DNA from: Inquilinus sp. Marseille-Q2685
GTDB taxonomy: Bacteria > Pseudomonadota > Alphaproteobacteria > DSM-16000 > Inquilinaceae
DNA: 64,000 bases
Assembly: GCF_916619195.1 (NCBI RefSeq)
Contig: NZ_CAKAKL010000004.1
Coordinates: forward strand, 257,501-321,500
Direction: 5' to 3'
The position numbers and the translations under genes were made by a program. Positions 1 to 8,693 of the stretch are shown one piece after another. The stretch's first letter is position 1; every line of letters begins with the position of its first letter. A model generated the notes under the pieces. The model was not told the origin of the DNA. It did no database searches and saw only the letters and a program-made list of their open reading frames with translations.

Positions 1-1
1 C

Positions 2-226
2 GGCTATGTCGGCTCCAGCGGCATGGCGACCGGCCCGCATCTGCACTACGAGGTGCTGGTCGCCGGCAGCCAAGTGAACCCGCTGAGCGTCGACCTGCCG
101 ACCGGCACCACCCTGGCCGGCCGCGACCGGACCGAGTTCAAGCGCCGGGTCGAGACGATCGACCGGCAGTTCCGGCAGCTGACCGAGGAAGCGCCGGTCG
201 CCTCGGTCGGCCGGGTGGACGGCTAG
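2..226 (+). CDS. M23 family metallopeptidase, C-terminal end (partial)
   Basis: This is the last 74 codons of a gene that enters from the left edge in frame 2. The visible start GYVGSSGMATGPHLHYEV is the end of a LytM/M23 zinc peptidase domain; HLH supplies a catalytic histidine and a zinc ligand in the family. The family cleaves peptide cross-bridges in peptidoglycan and acts in the periplasm. The remaining tail of about 55 residues contains a short charged helical stretch, DRTEFKRRVETIDRQF, as in many M23 proteins. The ATG at 23 lies inside the domain and is not the true start. The N-terminal part, including any signal peptide or LysM/OB domain, lies outside the window. Confidence 0.85.
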   Translation, partial: GYVGSSGMATGPHLHYEVLVAGSQVNPLSVDLPTGTTLAGRDRTEFKRRVETIDRQFRQLTEEAPVASVGRVDG

Positions 227-325
227 ATGCGAGACGAATCGAGGTCCGGCCGCATCATGGCCTGACAGGGACGACGAGCATCCGCGGGACGGCCGGGTGA
301 CGGCGGATCCCGGCCTCGACAAATG

Positions 326-380
326 CCCCTCACCCGGAGACGCAAGCGCCTCCGGCCCCTCCCGCGAGGCGGGAGAGGCG
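326..380. repeat. Degenerate CCCCTCACCC-type palindromic repeat
   Basis: It begins CCCCTCACCC, like the longer elements at 30955-31080 and 58496-58625. It contains two short hairpins: ccggag/ctccgg (334-339 with 350-355) and ctcccgc/gcgggag (359-365 with 369-375). It is probably a truncated member of the same intergenic family. Confidence 0.45.
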
Positions 381-483
381 AAAGGGAACCGGTTTCGCAG
401 GTCGGGTTCGCGGCACGCGAACCAGTTCCCGTTCCCCAGCTGATGTGCCTGAGGTCGGGCATCCAGAGATGCGTCGACATTTT

Positions 484-513
484 CTGGATTGCCGGTCAAG
501 CCCGGCAATGACA
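484..513. repeat. Intergenic inverted repeat (ctggattgccgg...ccggcaatgac)
   Basis: The sequence ctggattgcc-ggtcaagccc-ggcaatgaca forms a short imperfect hairpin. Repeats of this type, with cgtcattgccgg and its partner arm, are common between genes in alphaproteobacteria. The function is not known to me; it may act in transcript termination or mRNA protection between the two convergent genes. Confidence 0.4.
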
Positions 514-529
514 GCTGGAGGGATCGCGT

Positions 530-1156
530 CTACCCGGTGTCCGGCGGCTTGCGGCGGGCAGGGGCGGCCGAGCGGGGCTCCGGCGGATCGTCGGCGTCCT
601 CGCCGGCCTGCGGCGGCAGGAAGCCGAGCTCCTCCATCGCCTCGTCGGCCATCTCCAGCCACTGCTCCACCCGCACCGGATAGCCCCAGCGCCGGCACAG
701 CGCCGCCACCGCCACCTCCGGACGGCTGGCCTCGATGAATTCCACCACCTCCGGCCGCTCCAGCCGCTCATGCATCTCGGCTTCACGGCGGTCGGCCTCC
801 TCGCCGTCCCCGGACGCCTCATAGGCCGCCGCCATCATCGCGAGATTCACCCGCAGCCCGTGCCAGTCCTCCTGCGCCGCCTCCCGCTGCGCCGCCGCCT
901 TGCGCTTCTCCTCCGCCTGCCGCGACAGCTTGTCCTCCAGCAGCAGGGTCAGACGCAGCGACCGGGTGACGACGGCGATCCGCTGGCCATAGTCGACGCC
1001 GGGCTGCGGCGCCTCCACCGCTTCGGTGCGGGTGGCCTCGATGATCTCCATATGGACGTCCGCCGCCCGGGCGAGCATGCGCAGATGCCGTGCCGCCCGC
1101 TCCTCCTGAAGAGCGGGCGCGGCCTCCGATGTCCGATCGGTCTGCGTCGCGTCCAT
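530..1156 (-). CDS. Hypothetical protein, coiled-coil rich
   Basis: I do not recognise this protein. From the ATG at 1156 it is 208 residues, starting MDATQTDRTSEAAPALQEER. A TTG at 1174 and an ATG at 1168 are in-frame alternatives, and none has a clear ribosome site. The sequence is soluble, with no signal peptide or membrane segment. The middle third is strongly charged and helical (EDKLSRQAEEKRKAAAQREA), suggesting a coiled coil. It is followed by a more globular part with a short motif, RRWGYPVRVEQWLEMADEAM. The C-terminus is low complexity and Pro/Ala/Arg rich. Codon use matches the neighbours. It stands alone, with its 3' end facing the M23 gene. Confidence 0.65.
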   Translation of the reverse strand: MDATQTDRTSEAAPALQEERAARHLRMLARAADVHMEIIEATRTEAVEAPQPGVDYGQRIAVVTRSLRLTLLLEDKLSRQAEEKRKAAAQREAAQEDWHGLRVNLAMMAAAYEASGDGEEADRREAEMHERLERPEVVEFIEASRPEVAVAALCRRWGYPVRVEQWLEMADEAMEELGFLPPQAGEDADDPPEPRSAAPARRKPPDTG

Positions 1157-1253
1157 GGAACATAGCATGAACAAAGATGACCGATAATACTACTGCGATC
1201 GTGGTCCCGGCCCGCAGGCCGGATCCGGCGTCACGCCATGGACGCCGGGGCCC

Positions 1254-2021
1254 TCAGCCGGCGAATCGCAGCGCCAGGCCGGTTCCCGGCAAAGGCGGCA
1301 CCCGCACCTCGCCCGGATGCCGGGCATGGGCGACATGGCCGGCCCGCAGCGCCGCTTCGCAGGCGTCGAGGTCGCCGGTGGCGATGTGCAGCATCGGCTC
1401 GGCGCCGGCGCCGAGGGCGAAGCCGCCGATCACGACCGAATCACCGTCCTGCCGCGCCCCGTCCAGCGCCGCCCAGGCGGCCAGGGCGGAGTCTGCAAGG
1501 GGCGCCGGCAGGCCGAGCCGCAGGATCCCGGTCGCGCCGTTGGCGTGGCGCTCCCATTCCGGCCGGCGCAGCAGCGCGGGCGTCCGGTGCTCGGTGGCGA
1601 AGAGCGACAGGCCGAAGGCGTCGCGCCGAGCCGGATAGGCGAGCCGGAAGGAGGGCTGCACCGGCCCTTCCGGCAGATCGAGCAGCCGGGCCAGATCCCG
1701 CGCCGGCTCTCCCCCCGCTCCCGCAGCCTCGAAGGCGGCGGCGGCCGAATCGGCAGAACGGGTCGCGAGCGCGATGCCCAGCAGCCCTTCCCCGCCCCGG
1801 GCCAGGCGCTCGCCGAGGCCGTTGTCGAACTGGCTCGGGTCGAGCACGCCGAGCAGCTCGATGTAATCCGCCTCGAGCATGACGCAGTAGTTGGCGGTGC
1901 CCCAGCCGATGTGGCGGCCGCGCGGCGTCACGGTGAAGCCGAGGCGGCGCCAGGTGTCGCGCGCCGCATCCAGCGCCGACACCGCCAGGATGACGTGGTC
2001 GAGCCCGGTGATCGCCGCCAT
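1254..2021 (-). CDS. VOC family protein (glyoxalase-like domain)
   Basis: The protein has 255 residues and no signal peptide. It opens with MAAITGLDHVILAVSALDAA, the typical beta-alpha start of a vicinal-oxygen-chelate domain, in which the His of the DHV motif is a metal ligand. A further part, DYIELLGVLDP, has a Glu where the family places another ligand. The length and layout fit the Glyoxalase_3 (PF13468-like) group, whose substrates are mostly unknown, so I do not assign a reaction. The start codon overlaps the stop of the DUF924 gene by one base (TGATG). The protein is therefore probably made by translational coupling as the last gene of the acyl-CoA dehydrogenase, DUF924 and VOC operon. 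Confidence 0.75.
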   Translation of the reverse strand: MAAITGLDHVILAVSALDAARDTWRRLGFTVTPRGRHIGWGTANYCVMLEADYIELLGVLDPSQFDNGLGERLARGGEGLLGIALATRSADSAAAAFEAAGAGGEPARDLARLLDLPEGPVQPSFRLAYPARRDAFGLSLFATEHRTPALLRRPEWERHANGATGILRLGLPAPLADSALAAWAALDGARQDGDSVVIGGFALGAGAEPMLHIATGDLDACEAALRAGHVAHARHPGEVRVPPLPGTGLALRFAG

Positions 2022-2581
2022 CAGAAGCCCCCGTGCTCGGCCAGATGCACCTCTTCCTCCGGCGTGCTGGCCCGGCCGAGGATGGCGTTGCGGTGCGGAA
2101 AGCGGCCGAAGCGCTCGATCACCGCGAGGTGGCGCCGGGCGTAGTCGACATACTCCGGATCGGCGATGCCGGCCGTCTGCAGCTCCAGGCTGCGCCGCTG
2201 GTCGGCCAGATCCTCGCTGTGCTCGAAGGGCAGATACAGGAACAGCCGGTGGTCGTCGGTCAGCGCCGGGTCCCGGTCGAAGCCCTGTTCGACCGCCGCC
2301 TTGGCCACGGCCAGCGCCTTCGGATCGGTGGCGAAGGCGCGCGGCGTGCCGCGGAACAGGTTGCGCGGCAGCTGGTCGAGCAGGATGCAGAGCGCGACGG
2401 CGCCGAGCGGCGACGCCGCCCAGTCGTCGTGCCGGCCGGCCGCCGCTTCCTCGTGCAGGGTCAGGAAGCGGGCCCGGATCTCGGCGTCGAAGCCGGCGTC
2501 GCCGGAGAACCAGCGCTCCTTCCCGGATTCCTCGAACCAGAAGGCCAGCACGTCGTGGGCGGAAACCGAGAGAGGGGTCAT
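2021..2581 (-). CDS. DUF924 family protein
   Basis: The 186-residue protein has the full set of DUF924 signatures: VLAFWFEE near the N-terminus, then ILLDQLPRNLFRGTPRAF, YLPFEHSEDLADQ and RFGRFPHRNAILGR. DUF924 proteins are helical, TPR-like, cytosolic and of unknown biochemical role. The ATG overlaps the stop of the upstream acyl-CoA dehydrogenase gene (ATGA). No independent ribosome site is visible, so coupling is likely. Length is normal for the family. Confidence 0.9.
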   Translation of the reverse strand: MTPLSVSAHDVLAFWFEESGKERWFSGDAGFDAEIRARFLTLHEEAAAGRHDDWAASPLGAVALCILLDQLPRNLFRGTPRAFATDPKALAVAKAAVEQGFDRDPALTDDHRLFLYLPFEHSEDLADQRRSLELQTAGIADPEYVDYARRHLAVIERFGRFPHRNAILGRASTPEEEVHLAEHGGF

Positions 2582-4272
2582 GCGGGGCAGAGTCCGTAGC
2601 CGATGATGTCGTCGAACAGGGCATGCAGCGGATCCTCGGCGAGGTCCACCGTCCCCTGCGGGTCGAAGCGGGCGGCGAAGCGGCCGGCCATCAGCGCCTT
2701 GCGCCGGTCACCCTCGGGGAGATCAGCTGCCGCCTCCTCCAGCATCAGGGCCGCGGCCAGCAGCTCCGCCGCAGGATGCATCAGCCGCCGGGCCAGGCGC
2801 GGCCCGTCCTCCGGCCGTGCCCGCAGATGGGCGAAGCCGGCGCGGCAGCCGTCGAGCACCGGGCGCAGCCGCACGGCGATCGGCCGCAGCGCCCCGGGCG
2901 CCGAATCGAGAATGCCGGAGACCCGGTCGAGCAGCGCCCGGTCGCCCGGCAGCTTGCCGATGGTGGCGCGCAGGAACTCCAGCGCCTGGACATTGGCCGG
3001 CCCCTCCCACACCGCGGTGACCAGGGCGTCGCGGTAGAGCCGGGCCGTCGGCCATTCCTCGGTGTAGCCGTTGCCGCCGACGATCTCGACCGCCTGGGCG
3101 GCCGCCGCGGTCGCCTCGGCCGCGGTCCAGTACTTGGCCAGCGCCACCGCGGCGCGGCGCCAGCCCTCGACCGCGGGATCCTCGCCCGGCGCCTCGAAGG
3201 CCATGGCGGCCTCGAAGGCCAGCGCCGCCGAGGCCTCCTGCGCCGCGGCGAGGTCCAGCAGCGCGTCGCGCATCATCGGCGTGCTGCGCAGGAGCGTGCC
3301 GCCGACCCGACGGTGGCTGGTCCAGGCCAGCGATTCGAGCAAGGCGCGGCGGTGCAGCCCGGCGGCGCCGAAGGCGTTGTGCACCCGGCTGTATTCCAGC
3401 GCCTCCAGCATCGCCTTCAGGCCGTGCGGCGGCGGCGCCACCTCGACCGCCCAGGCGCTATCCAGCACGGTCTCGCCGGTGGCCAGGCCGCGGGTGCCGA
3501 CCTTGTCCTTCAGCCGGCGGACATGCAGCCGGTTCGGCGTGCCATCCGGCAACACCGAGGGCACCAGGTAGCAGCCCAGGCCGCGCGCCCCGTCCGGCGC
3601 GCCGCGCGGCCGGGCGGTGGCCAGCGCCGCCCCGGCCCCGGCATTGCTGGTGAACCATTTCAGCCCGGTCAGGCGCCAGGCCGCGCCGTCCGGCTCGGCC
3701 ACCGTGGTGGTGGCGGCGACATCGGTGCCGCCATGCAGCTCGGTCGCCCAGGTGCCGCCGGACAGCGCCTGGCCGTCCATCCGGGTCAGGAGCGGCAGCC
3801 AGCGGCTGCGCACCGGATCCGGAGCCAACCGGTCGAGCACCCAGGCGACGGCGCCGGTCAGCGTCACCGGGCAGTGCAGCGACACGTCGGCCTGGGACAG
3901 CACGCCGCCCATGACGAAGGACAGCAGATGCGGCGCGCCCTCCGGCCCGAAGGCCAGGCCGATGATGCCGCGGCGATAGGCATCGGCGTGGCAGGCGCGG
4001 TATTCGGCGTTCAGCACCACCCGGCCGACCGGCGCGCCGGCGCCGTCATGGCTTTCGAGCCGCGGCGGGGCGTGCCGGCTGGTGTAGTCGGCCTGCGCCT
4101 CCACCGCCTCGCCGACCCAGGCGCCGAACTCGGCAAGCCGGTCGCCGAAGCGCGGCAGCAGGTCCGGGCTGCGCCGGGCCAGGCGGCGCTGCAGGTCGCG
4201 GTCGGTCGTGAACAGGTTCAGCCCGCGGATCGCGGGCGGCAGTTCGAGCGGTCGGGTCTCGGTCCGGTCCAT
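2578..4272 (-). CDS. Acyl-CoA dehydrogenase family protein (AidB-like)
   Basis: The protein has 564 residues. The start MDRTETRPLELPPAIRG at 4272 follows a good ribosome site (GGGAGGG, read on the minus strand). The N-terminal region resembles the adaptive-response AidB branch of flavin-dependent acyl-CoA dehydrogenases. FAD-binding signatures include GGTWATELHGGTDVAA and LKWFTSNAG, and WEGPANVQALEFLRA near residue 430 corresponds to the active-site loop. A C-terminal extension of about 130 residues follows, as in the AidB subfamily. Family members bind FAD; AidB itself is linked to alkylation stress, but many relatives are ordinary or orphan dehydrogenases, so the substrate is uncertain. It is the first gene of a three-gene operon. 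Confidence 0.85.
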   Translation of the reverse strand: MDRTETRPLELPPAIRGLNLFTTDRDLQRRLARRSPDLLPRFGDRLAEFGAWVGEAVEAQADYTSRHAPPRLESHDGAGAPVGRVVLNAEYRACHADAYRRGIIGLAFGPEGAPHLLSFVMGGVLSQADVSLHCPVTLTGAVAWVLDRLAPDPVRSRWLPLLTRMDGQALSGGTWATELHGGTDVAATTTVAEPDGAAWRLTGLKWFTSNAGAGAALATARPRGAPDGARGLGCYLVPSVLPDGTPNRLHVRRLKDKVGTRGLATGETVLDSAWAVEVAPPPHGLKAMLEALEYSRVHNAFGAAGLHRRALLESLAWTSHRRVGGTLLRSTPMMRDALLDLAAAQEASAALAFEAAMAFEAPGEDPAVEGWRRAAVALAKYWTAAEATAAAAQAVEIVGGNGYTEEWPTARLYRDALVTAVWEGPANVQALEFLRATIGKLPGDRALLDRVSGILDSAPGALRPIAVRLRPVLDGCRAGFAHLRARPEDGPRLARRLMHPAAELLAAALMLEEAAADLPEGDRRKALMAGRFAARFDPQGTVDLAEDPLHALFDDIIGYGLCPA

Positions 4273-4306
4273 GGCGCCCTCCCGGATGGAACACCTGCCC
4301 AAAATA

Positions 4307-4336
4307 GCACGGGGCGGTGCAAGCACCGCCCCGTGC
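4307..4336 (-). terminator. Intrinsic terminator of petABC
   Basis: This is a perfect 14-bp inverted repeat, gcacggggcggtgc and its complement, separated by only two bases. It starts 21 bases past the petC stop. On the minus strand it is followed by TATTTT, giving the usual stem plus U-rich tail. Confidence 0.85.
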
Positions 4337-4356
4337 AAGCCCTATCCACGCGAGGA

Positions 4357-5154
4357 TCAGTGGGCGTTGGCCCAGACCTTGCGCTTCACCGAGTACAGCA
4401 GCCCGGCGAAGATGATCAGGAACAAGATCACCTTGACGCCGGTGTGCTTGCGCTCCTCCAGCGACGGCTCGGCCGTGAACATCAGGAAGTTGACGACGTC
4501 CCAGGCCATCTGCTCGTGCTTGGCTTCGGTGCCGTCGGTGTAGGTCACCGCGCCATCCGTCAGGATGTTCGGCATCGCCGTCACGTGACCCGGGAAATAG
4601 GCGTTGTAGTTCAGCCCGTCCGGCACCTGGAAGCCTTCCGGCGCGTCGTGGAAGCCGGTGAGGAAGGCGAAGATGTAGTTCGGGCCGTCGGTCTCGCCGC
4701 CCGCGCCGCGCGCCTTGGCCATCAGCGACAGGTCTGGCGGCACCTTGCCGCCATTGGCCGCCGCCGCCGCCTTGTCGTTCGGGAACGGGTTGTGGAACCG
4801 GTCCGAGGGCAGCGCCGTGCGCTCGATCGGCTCGCCGGCGTCGTTGGTGTCCGCCACCTTGTACTCGGCGGCGATCGCCTTGACCTCGTCCTCGCTGAAG
4901 CCCAGCCCGCTGAGATCGCGGTAGGACATCAGATGCATCGAGTGGCAGGTCGAGCAGACCTCCTTGTAGACCTGGAAGCCGCGCTGGGCGGAGGCCCGGT
5001 CGAAGGTGCCGAAGAAGCCGCCGAAGGTCCAGTTCTGGGCCGGCGGCTCGGCCCCCTCCTCCGCCGCCTGGGCCGGGAGGCCGGCGCCAAGCGCCAGCAG
5101 GACGGCCGCGGCGGTGAGGGCGGATCTGAGCATGATCTTGTCGAGGAGCGGCAT
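4357..5154 (-). CDS. petC: Cytochrome c1 of the bc1 complex
   Basis: This is the heme c subunit of ubiquinol:cytochrome c oxidoreductase, passing electrons from the Rieske centre to soluble cytochrome c. The 265-residue precursor has an N-terminal signal peptide (hydrophobic core about 10-28, ending AQAAEEG). The heme attachment site CSTCH is at 67-71, followed by SMHLMSYRDL. AMPNIL holds the likely axial methionine. A single C-terminal anchor helix (VILFLIIFAGLLYSV) ends in basic residues, leaving the heme domain in the periplasm. The start at 5154 lies two bases beyond the petB stop; a second in-frame Met at residue 8 is possible. It is the last gene of petABC, just before a strong terminator. 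Confidence 0.95.
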   Translation of the reverse strand: MPLLDKIMLRSALTAAAVLLALGAGLPAQAAEEGAEPPAQNWTFGGFFGTFDRASAQRGFQVYKEVCSTCHSMHLMSYRDLSGLGFSEDEVKAIAAEYKVADTNDAGEPIERTALPSDRFHNPFPNDKAAAAANGGKVPPDLSLMAKARGAGGETDGPNYIFAFLTGFHDAPEGFQVPDGLNYNAYFPGHVTAMPNILTDGAVTYTDGTEAKHEQMAWDVVNFLMFTAEPSLEERKHTGVKVILFLIIFAGLLYSVKRKVWANAH

Positions 5155-5156
5155 GG

Positions 5157-6431
5157 TCACGCCTTCACCGTAGTCGTAGCGGCCGACGGCCCGAGGACGG
5201 ATTCGCTGATGCTGCGCGGCAGCGGCAGCGGCCGTTCGATCTTGCCCAGGATCGGCAGGATCACCAGGAAATGCAGGAAGTAGTAGACCATGCCGACCTG
5301 GCCGATCAGCACCGGCAGCCCTTCCGGGGGCTGCGACCCGGCGTAGCCGAGGCCGATCACCGAGGCGACCAGGAGCCAGAAGCACCAGCGGTAGATCGGC
5401 CGGAACCGGGCGCTGCGCACCCGGCTGGTGTCGAGCCAGGGCAGCACGAACAGGATGGCGATGGCGCCGAACATGGCGATGACGCCGAGCAGCTTCGCCG
5501 GGATGCCGAACAGGCTGAAGGTGATCGAGCGCAGGATCGCGTAGAACGGCAGGAAGTACCATTCCGGGACGATATGCGCCGGCGTCTGCAGCGGGTTGGC
5601 CTGGATGTAGTTGTCGGCATGCCCCATCAGGTTCGGCGCGAAGAACACGATGAAGGCGTAGAAGATCAGGAACACGGCGATGCCGAAGCTGTCCTTGGCC
5701 GTGTAGTACGGGTGGAAGGGCAGCGTGTCCTGCGGCCCCTTCGGGTCGATCCCCGACGGGTTGTTCGAGCCGGTGATGTGGAAGGCGCCGACATGGATGA
5801 TGACGACGCCGAGGATCACGAAGGGCAGCAGGAAGTGCAGCGAGTAGAAGCGGTTCAGCGTCGGGTTGTCGACCGCGAAGCCGCCCCACAGCCAGGTGAC
5901 GATGTTCTCGCCGACCAGCGGGATGGCCGAGAACAGGTTGGTGATGACGGTGGCGCCCCAGAAGCTCATCTGGCCCCAGGGCAGCACATAGCCCATGAAG
6001 GCGGTGGCCATCATCAGGAGGAAGATCAGCACGCCGAAGATCCACACCAGCTCGCGCGGGCTCTTGTAGGAGCCATAGTACAGGCCGCGGAAGATGTGGA
6101 TGTAGACGGCGATGAAGAACATCGACGCGCCGTTGGCGTGGATGTAGCGCATCAGCCAGCCGTAATTGACGTCGCGCATGATGCGCTCGACCGACTGGAA
6201 GGCGAAATCGACATGCGGCGTGTACTGCATCGACAGGAACAGGCCGGTGGCGATCATGATCACCAGCATCATCCCGGCGATGGCGCCGAAGTTCCAAAGG
6301 TAGTTGAAGTTCCGCGGAGCCGGGTATTCGCCGTACTCCTTGTACATCATCGAGAAGATCGGCAGCCGCGAATCGATCCAGCGGATCGCCGGGTTCTTGA
6401 AATGGGTCGGTTGGGCTGAGGCGTGGGCCAT
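5157..6431 (-). CDS. petB: Cytochrome b of the bc1 complex
   Basis: This is the membrane-embedded diheme subunit that carries both quinone sites. It has 424 residues with about eight hydrophobic helices. Heme ligands are visible as paired histidines: H98 and H112 in [17 protein letters not shown], and the later pair around SLHFLLPF and [10 protein letters not shown]. The Qo-site PEWY motif is present in [34 protein letters not shown] is another family hallmark. A ribosome site (CGGAG) precedes the ATG. The gene lies between petA and petC, the usual alphaproteobacterial order, with cytochromes b and c1 unfused. Confidence 0.97.
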   Translation of the reverse strand: MAHASAQPTHFKNPAIRWIDSRLPIFSMMYKEYGEYPAPRNFNYLWNFGAIAGMMLVIMIATGLFLSMQYTPHVDFAFQSVERIMRDVNYGWLMRYIHANGASMFFIAVYIHIFRGLYYGSYKSPRELVWIFGVLIFLLMMATAFMGYVLPWGQMSFWGATVITNLFSAIPLVGENIVTWLWGGFAVDNPTLNRFYSLHFLLPFVILGVVIIHVGAFHITGSNNPSGIDPKGPQDTLPFHPYYTAKDSFGIAVFLIFYAFIVFFAPNLMGHADNYIQANPLQTPAHIVPEWYFLPFYAILRSITFSLFGIPAKLLGVIAMFGAIAILFVLPWLDTSRVRSARFRPIYRWCFWLLVASVIGLGYAGSQPPEGLPVLIGQVGMVYYFLHFLVILPILGKIERPLPLPRSISESVLGPSAATTTVKA

Positions 6432-6454
6432 GGCAAGTCTCCGGAGCGAGCGGC

Positions 6455-7039
6455 TCAGCCGATCTTGATCTTGGTGTCGGCGGTGAAGGCGTAGGTCGGC
6501 ACCTCGAGATTCAGCGGTGCCGGGCCCTGCCGGATGCGCCCGGAGGTGTCGTAGATCGACCCGTGGCAGGGGCAGAACCAGCCGCCGAAGGGCCCGCGGT
6601 TCTCACCCGGGTTCTGGCCCAGCGGGATGCAGCCGAGATGGGTGCAGACGCCGACGACCACGAGCCATTCCGGCTTCTGCACGCGCGCCGAATCGGGCTG
6701 CGGGTCCGGCAGCTGGCTGAGCGGGACTTCCTCGGCCGCCTTGATCTGGTCTTCCGGCCGGTGGCGGATGAACACCGGCTTGCCGCGCCACTTCACGGTC
6801 AGGGACTGGCCGACCGCCACCGGCGCCAGGTCGACGTCGATCGTCGCCAGGGCCAGGACGTCCTTCGACGGGTTCATGCTGTCGATCAGCGGCCAGGCGA
6901 CGCTGGCGACGCCGACGGCGCCCACCGCGCCGGTCAGGAGATACAGGAAGTCGCGTCGAGTGCCCCCCTCCCCGGATGCGTGATCCCCGGTCGGCGTATG
7001 GCTCGGGCCCGGCGTGCCCTGGAGGGTGGTATCCGACAT
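6455..7039 (-). CDS. petA: Ubiquinol-cytochrome c reductase iron-sulfur (Rieske) subunit
   Basis: The 194-residue protein carries the Rieske [2Fe-2S] cluster of the bc1 complex. Cluster ligands are in CTHLGC (132-137) and CPCHGS (156-161). The N-terminus has a Tat-type signal anchor: the twin arginine TRRDF at 27-31 is followed by one hydrophobic helix, so the folded domain is exported and stays anchored. The hinge region follows ([10 protein letters not shown]). It is the first gene of petABC, with an 85-base leader downstream of the promoter at 7131-7159 and an AAGGA ribosome site. Confidence 0.97.
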   Translation of the reverse strand: MSDTTLQGTPGPSHTPTGDHASGEGGTRRDFLYLLTGAVGAVGVASVAWPLIDSMNPSKDVLALATIDVDLAPVAVGQSLTVKWRGKPVFIRHRPEDQIKAAEEVPLSQLPDPQPDSARVQKPEWLVVVGVCTHLGCIPLGQNPGENRGPFGGWFCPCHGSIYDTSGRIRQGPAPLNLEVPTYAFTADTKIKIG

Positions 7040-7130
7040 TGTTGCAACGGTCCTTCTTGGTCGACCTTATGTTCCCCCGCGCCTCCCGAGCTGGCTTCGG
7101 CCCGGATTCCGGGCAGGAGGCGGCCTCGGG

Positions 7131-7159
7131 TCTATACAATGCCATTCCGACCCTTGCAA
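7131..7159 (-). promoter_or_regulatory. Putative sigma-70 promoter of petABC
   Basis: Read on the minus strand: TTGCAA (-35, 7154-7159), a 17-base spacer and TATAGA (-10, 7131-7136). Each box matches the consensus at four of six positions with ideal spacing. It lies in the petA/trmL divergent gap. Confidence 0.5.
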
Positions 7160-7199
7160 TTCGCTAGAACCACACAGCGACGCAGCACCGCGGCCCCCT

Positions 7200-7649
7200 A
7201 TGCGCCTTGTCCTCTACGAACCCGATATCCCGCAGAATGCGGGCACGATGATGCGGCTGGCGGCGGCGCTCGGCGTCGCCGTCGACCTGATCGAGCCCTG
7301 CGGCTTCCTGGTCGACGACCGGCGGCTGCGGCGCGCGGCCATGGACTACGCGGATTTCCTCGATCTCACGCGCTGGACCAGCTGGCGGCGCTACGCCGAG
7401 ACCACCCATGCCGGGCGGCTGGTGCTGCTGACCACGAAGGCCAGCCAGCCCTATGCCGGCTTCGCCTTCGCCCCCACCGACCGGATCATGGTCGGGCGTG
7501 AGAGCGCCGGCGTGCCGGACGAGGTGCATGCTGCGGCGGATGCCCGCATCGTCATCCCGCTGCGGCCGGAGGCGCGTTCGATCAACGTCGCGACCGCGGC
7601 GGCGATGGTGCTGGGCGAGGCGATTCGCCAGACCGGCGCCGGGCCCTGA
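7200..7649 (+). CDS. trmL: tRNA (cytidine(34)-2'-O)-methyltransferase
   Basis: The 149-residue SPOUT methyltransferase methylates the ribose of the wobble base in certain leucine tRNAs, using S-adenosylmethionine. It begins [20 protein letters not shown], the family start. It keeps the knot-forming elements [14 protein letters not shown] and the C-terminal [13 protein letters not shown] loop that binds the cofactor. An open frame continues upstream to 7014, but homology begins at 7200. There is no obvious ribosome site, so the transcript may have a very short leader. The gene is divergent from petABC and codirectional with hemF, 80 bases downstream. Confidence 0.93.
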   Translation: MRLVLYEPDIPQNAGTMMRLAAALGVAVDLIEPCGFLVDDRRLRRAAMDYADFLDLTRWTSWRRYAETTHAGRLVLLTTKASQPYAGFAFAPTDRIMVGRESAGVPDEVHAAADARIVIPLRPEARSINVATAAAMVLGEAIRQTGAGP

Positions 7650-7729
7650 GACGCCCTGCGGCGCGGATGGCCATTTCCCGCCCATGGCGCGCATCCTATG
7701 GTGCCGGCGCTGCAACGAAGGTCCGCCGC

Positions 7730-8590
7730 ATGAGCCCGACACCCGACCTGACCGACTCCCGCAAGGCCGAAGCCGCCGCCTGGTTCGCGGCGCTGCGCGA
7801 CCGGATCTGCGCCGCCTTCGAGGCGATCGAGGACGATTATGCCGGCCCCCTCGCGGACCGGCCGCCGGGCCGCTTCGAGCGCAAGGCCTGGGACCGGCCG
7901 GGCGGCGGCGGCGGAGTGATGTCGATCATGCGCGGCCGGGTGTTCGAGAAGGTCGGCGTCAACATCTCGACCGTGCATGGCGAGTTCTCCGAGGCGTTCC
8001 GGGCGCAGATCAAGGGCGCCGAGGGCGACGGCCGGTTCTGGGCCTCGGGAATCAGCCTGGTCGCGCATCTGCAGAGCCCGCTGGTGCCGGCGGTGCACAT
8101 GAACACGCGGCGGATCGAGACCTCGGTCGGCTGGTTCGGCGGCGGCGCCGACCTGACGCCGATGGTGCCGGACGAGGCCGACACGGCCGAGTTCCACGCC
8201 GCGCTGCAGGCCGCCTGCGACCGGCACGACCCCGGCTACTACCCGCGCTTCAAGGAATGGTGCGACCGGTACTTCTTCCTGCCGCACCGGGACGAGCCGC
8301 GCGGCGTCGGCGGCATCTTCTACGACAATCTCGACAGCGGCGACTGGGACGCCGACTTCGCCTTCACCCGCGATGTCGGCCTCGCCTTCCTCGACGCCTA
8401 TCCGCGCATCGTCCGCCGCCACATGGACCGGCCCTGGACCGAGGAGCAGCGGGCCTACCAGCTGCAGCGCCGCGGCCGCTACGTCGAGTTCAACCTGCTG
8501 TACGACCGCGGCACCACCTTCGGACTGAAGACCGGCGGCAACACCGAGGCGATCCTGATGTCGCTGCCGCCGCTGGTGGCCTGGCCCTGA
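7730..8590 (+). CDS. hemF: Oxygen-dependent coproporphyrinogen-III oxidase
   Basis: The enzyme converts coproporphyrinogen III to protoporphyrinogen IX with oxygen, a late step of heme synthesis that feeds the nearby cytochromes. The 286-residue protein shows [40 protein letters not shown] and [11 protein letters not shown], all conserved in HemF. It ends at [10 protein letters not shown], without the longer tail of the E. coli enzyme; short ends of this type are, to my knowledge, usual in alphaproteobacteria. The start [12 protein letters not shown] at 7730 follows a GAAGGT site. An in-frame ATG 63 bases upstream is less likely. Confidence 0.95.
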   Translation: MSPTPDLTDSRKAEAAAWFAALRDRICAAFEAIEDDYAGPLADRPPGRFERKAWDRPGGGGGVMSIMRGRVFEKVGVNISTVHGEFSEAFRAQIKGAEGDGRFWASGISLVAHLQSPLVPAVHMNTRRIETSVGWFGGGADLTPMVPDEADTAEFHAALQAACDRHDPGYYPRFKEWCDRYFFLPHRDEPRGVGGIFYDNLDSGDWDADFAFTRDVGLAFLDAYPRIVRRHMDRPWTEEQRAYQLQRRGRYVEFNLLYDRGTTFGLKTGGNTEAILMSLPPLVAWP

Positions 8591-8693
8591 ACGTGCCGCA
8601 GCCCGGCGCTGCGCATTTGCCGGGTGGACAGCGCATCGAGGCCGACGTGAACTGCGCCCCGACATGGACGGCAGTCCCACGGGAGGCGCAGGA

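Larger units (their letters stand above)
227..529. other. Intergenic stretch with degenerate palindromic repeats
   Basis: No convincing gene is seen in these 303 bases. They lie between the convergent ends of the M23 peptidase and the unknown protein at 530-1156. They hold two repeat-like palindromes, listed separately at 326-380 and 484-513. Open frames here are GC-driven and lack plausible ribosome sites. Confidence 0.6.

Noticed and set aside
1891-5283. 1130-codon plus-strand open frame
   Set aside because: It lies opposite the acyl-CoA dehydrogenase, DUF924 and petB/petC genes; its composition is Arg/Pro/Gly rich with no domain, as expected for an antisense shadow in high-GC DNA.
8560-8590. 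hemF truncated at the C-terminus
   Set aside because: The ending PPLVAWP is shorter than E. coli HemF but fits what I know of alphaproteobacterial HemF; all catalytic motifs are upstream and intact.
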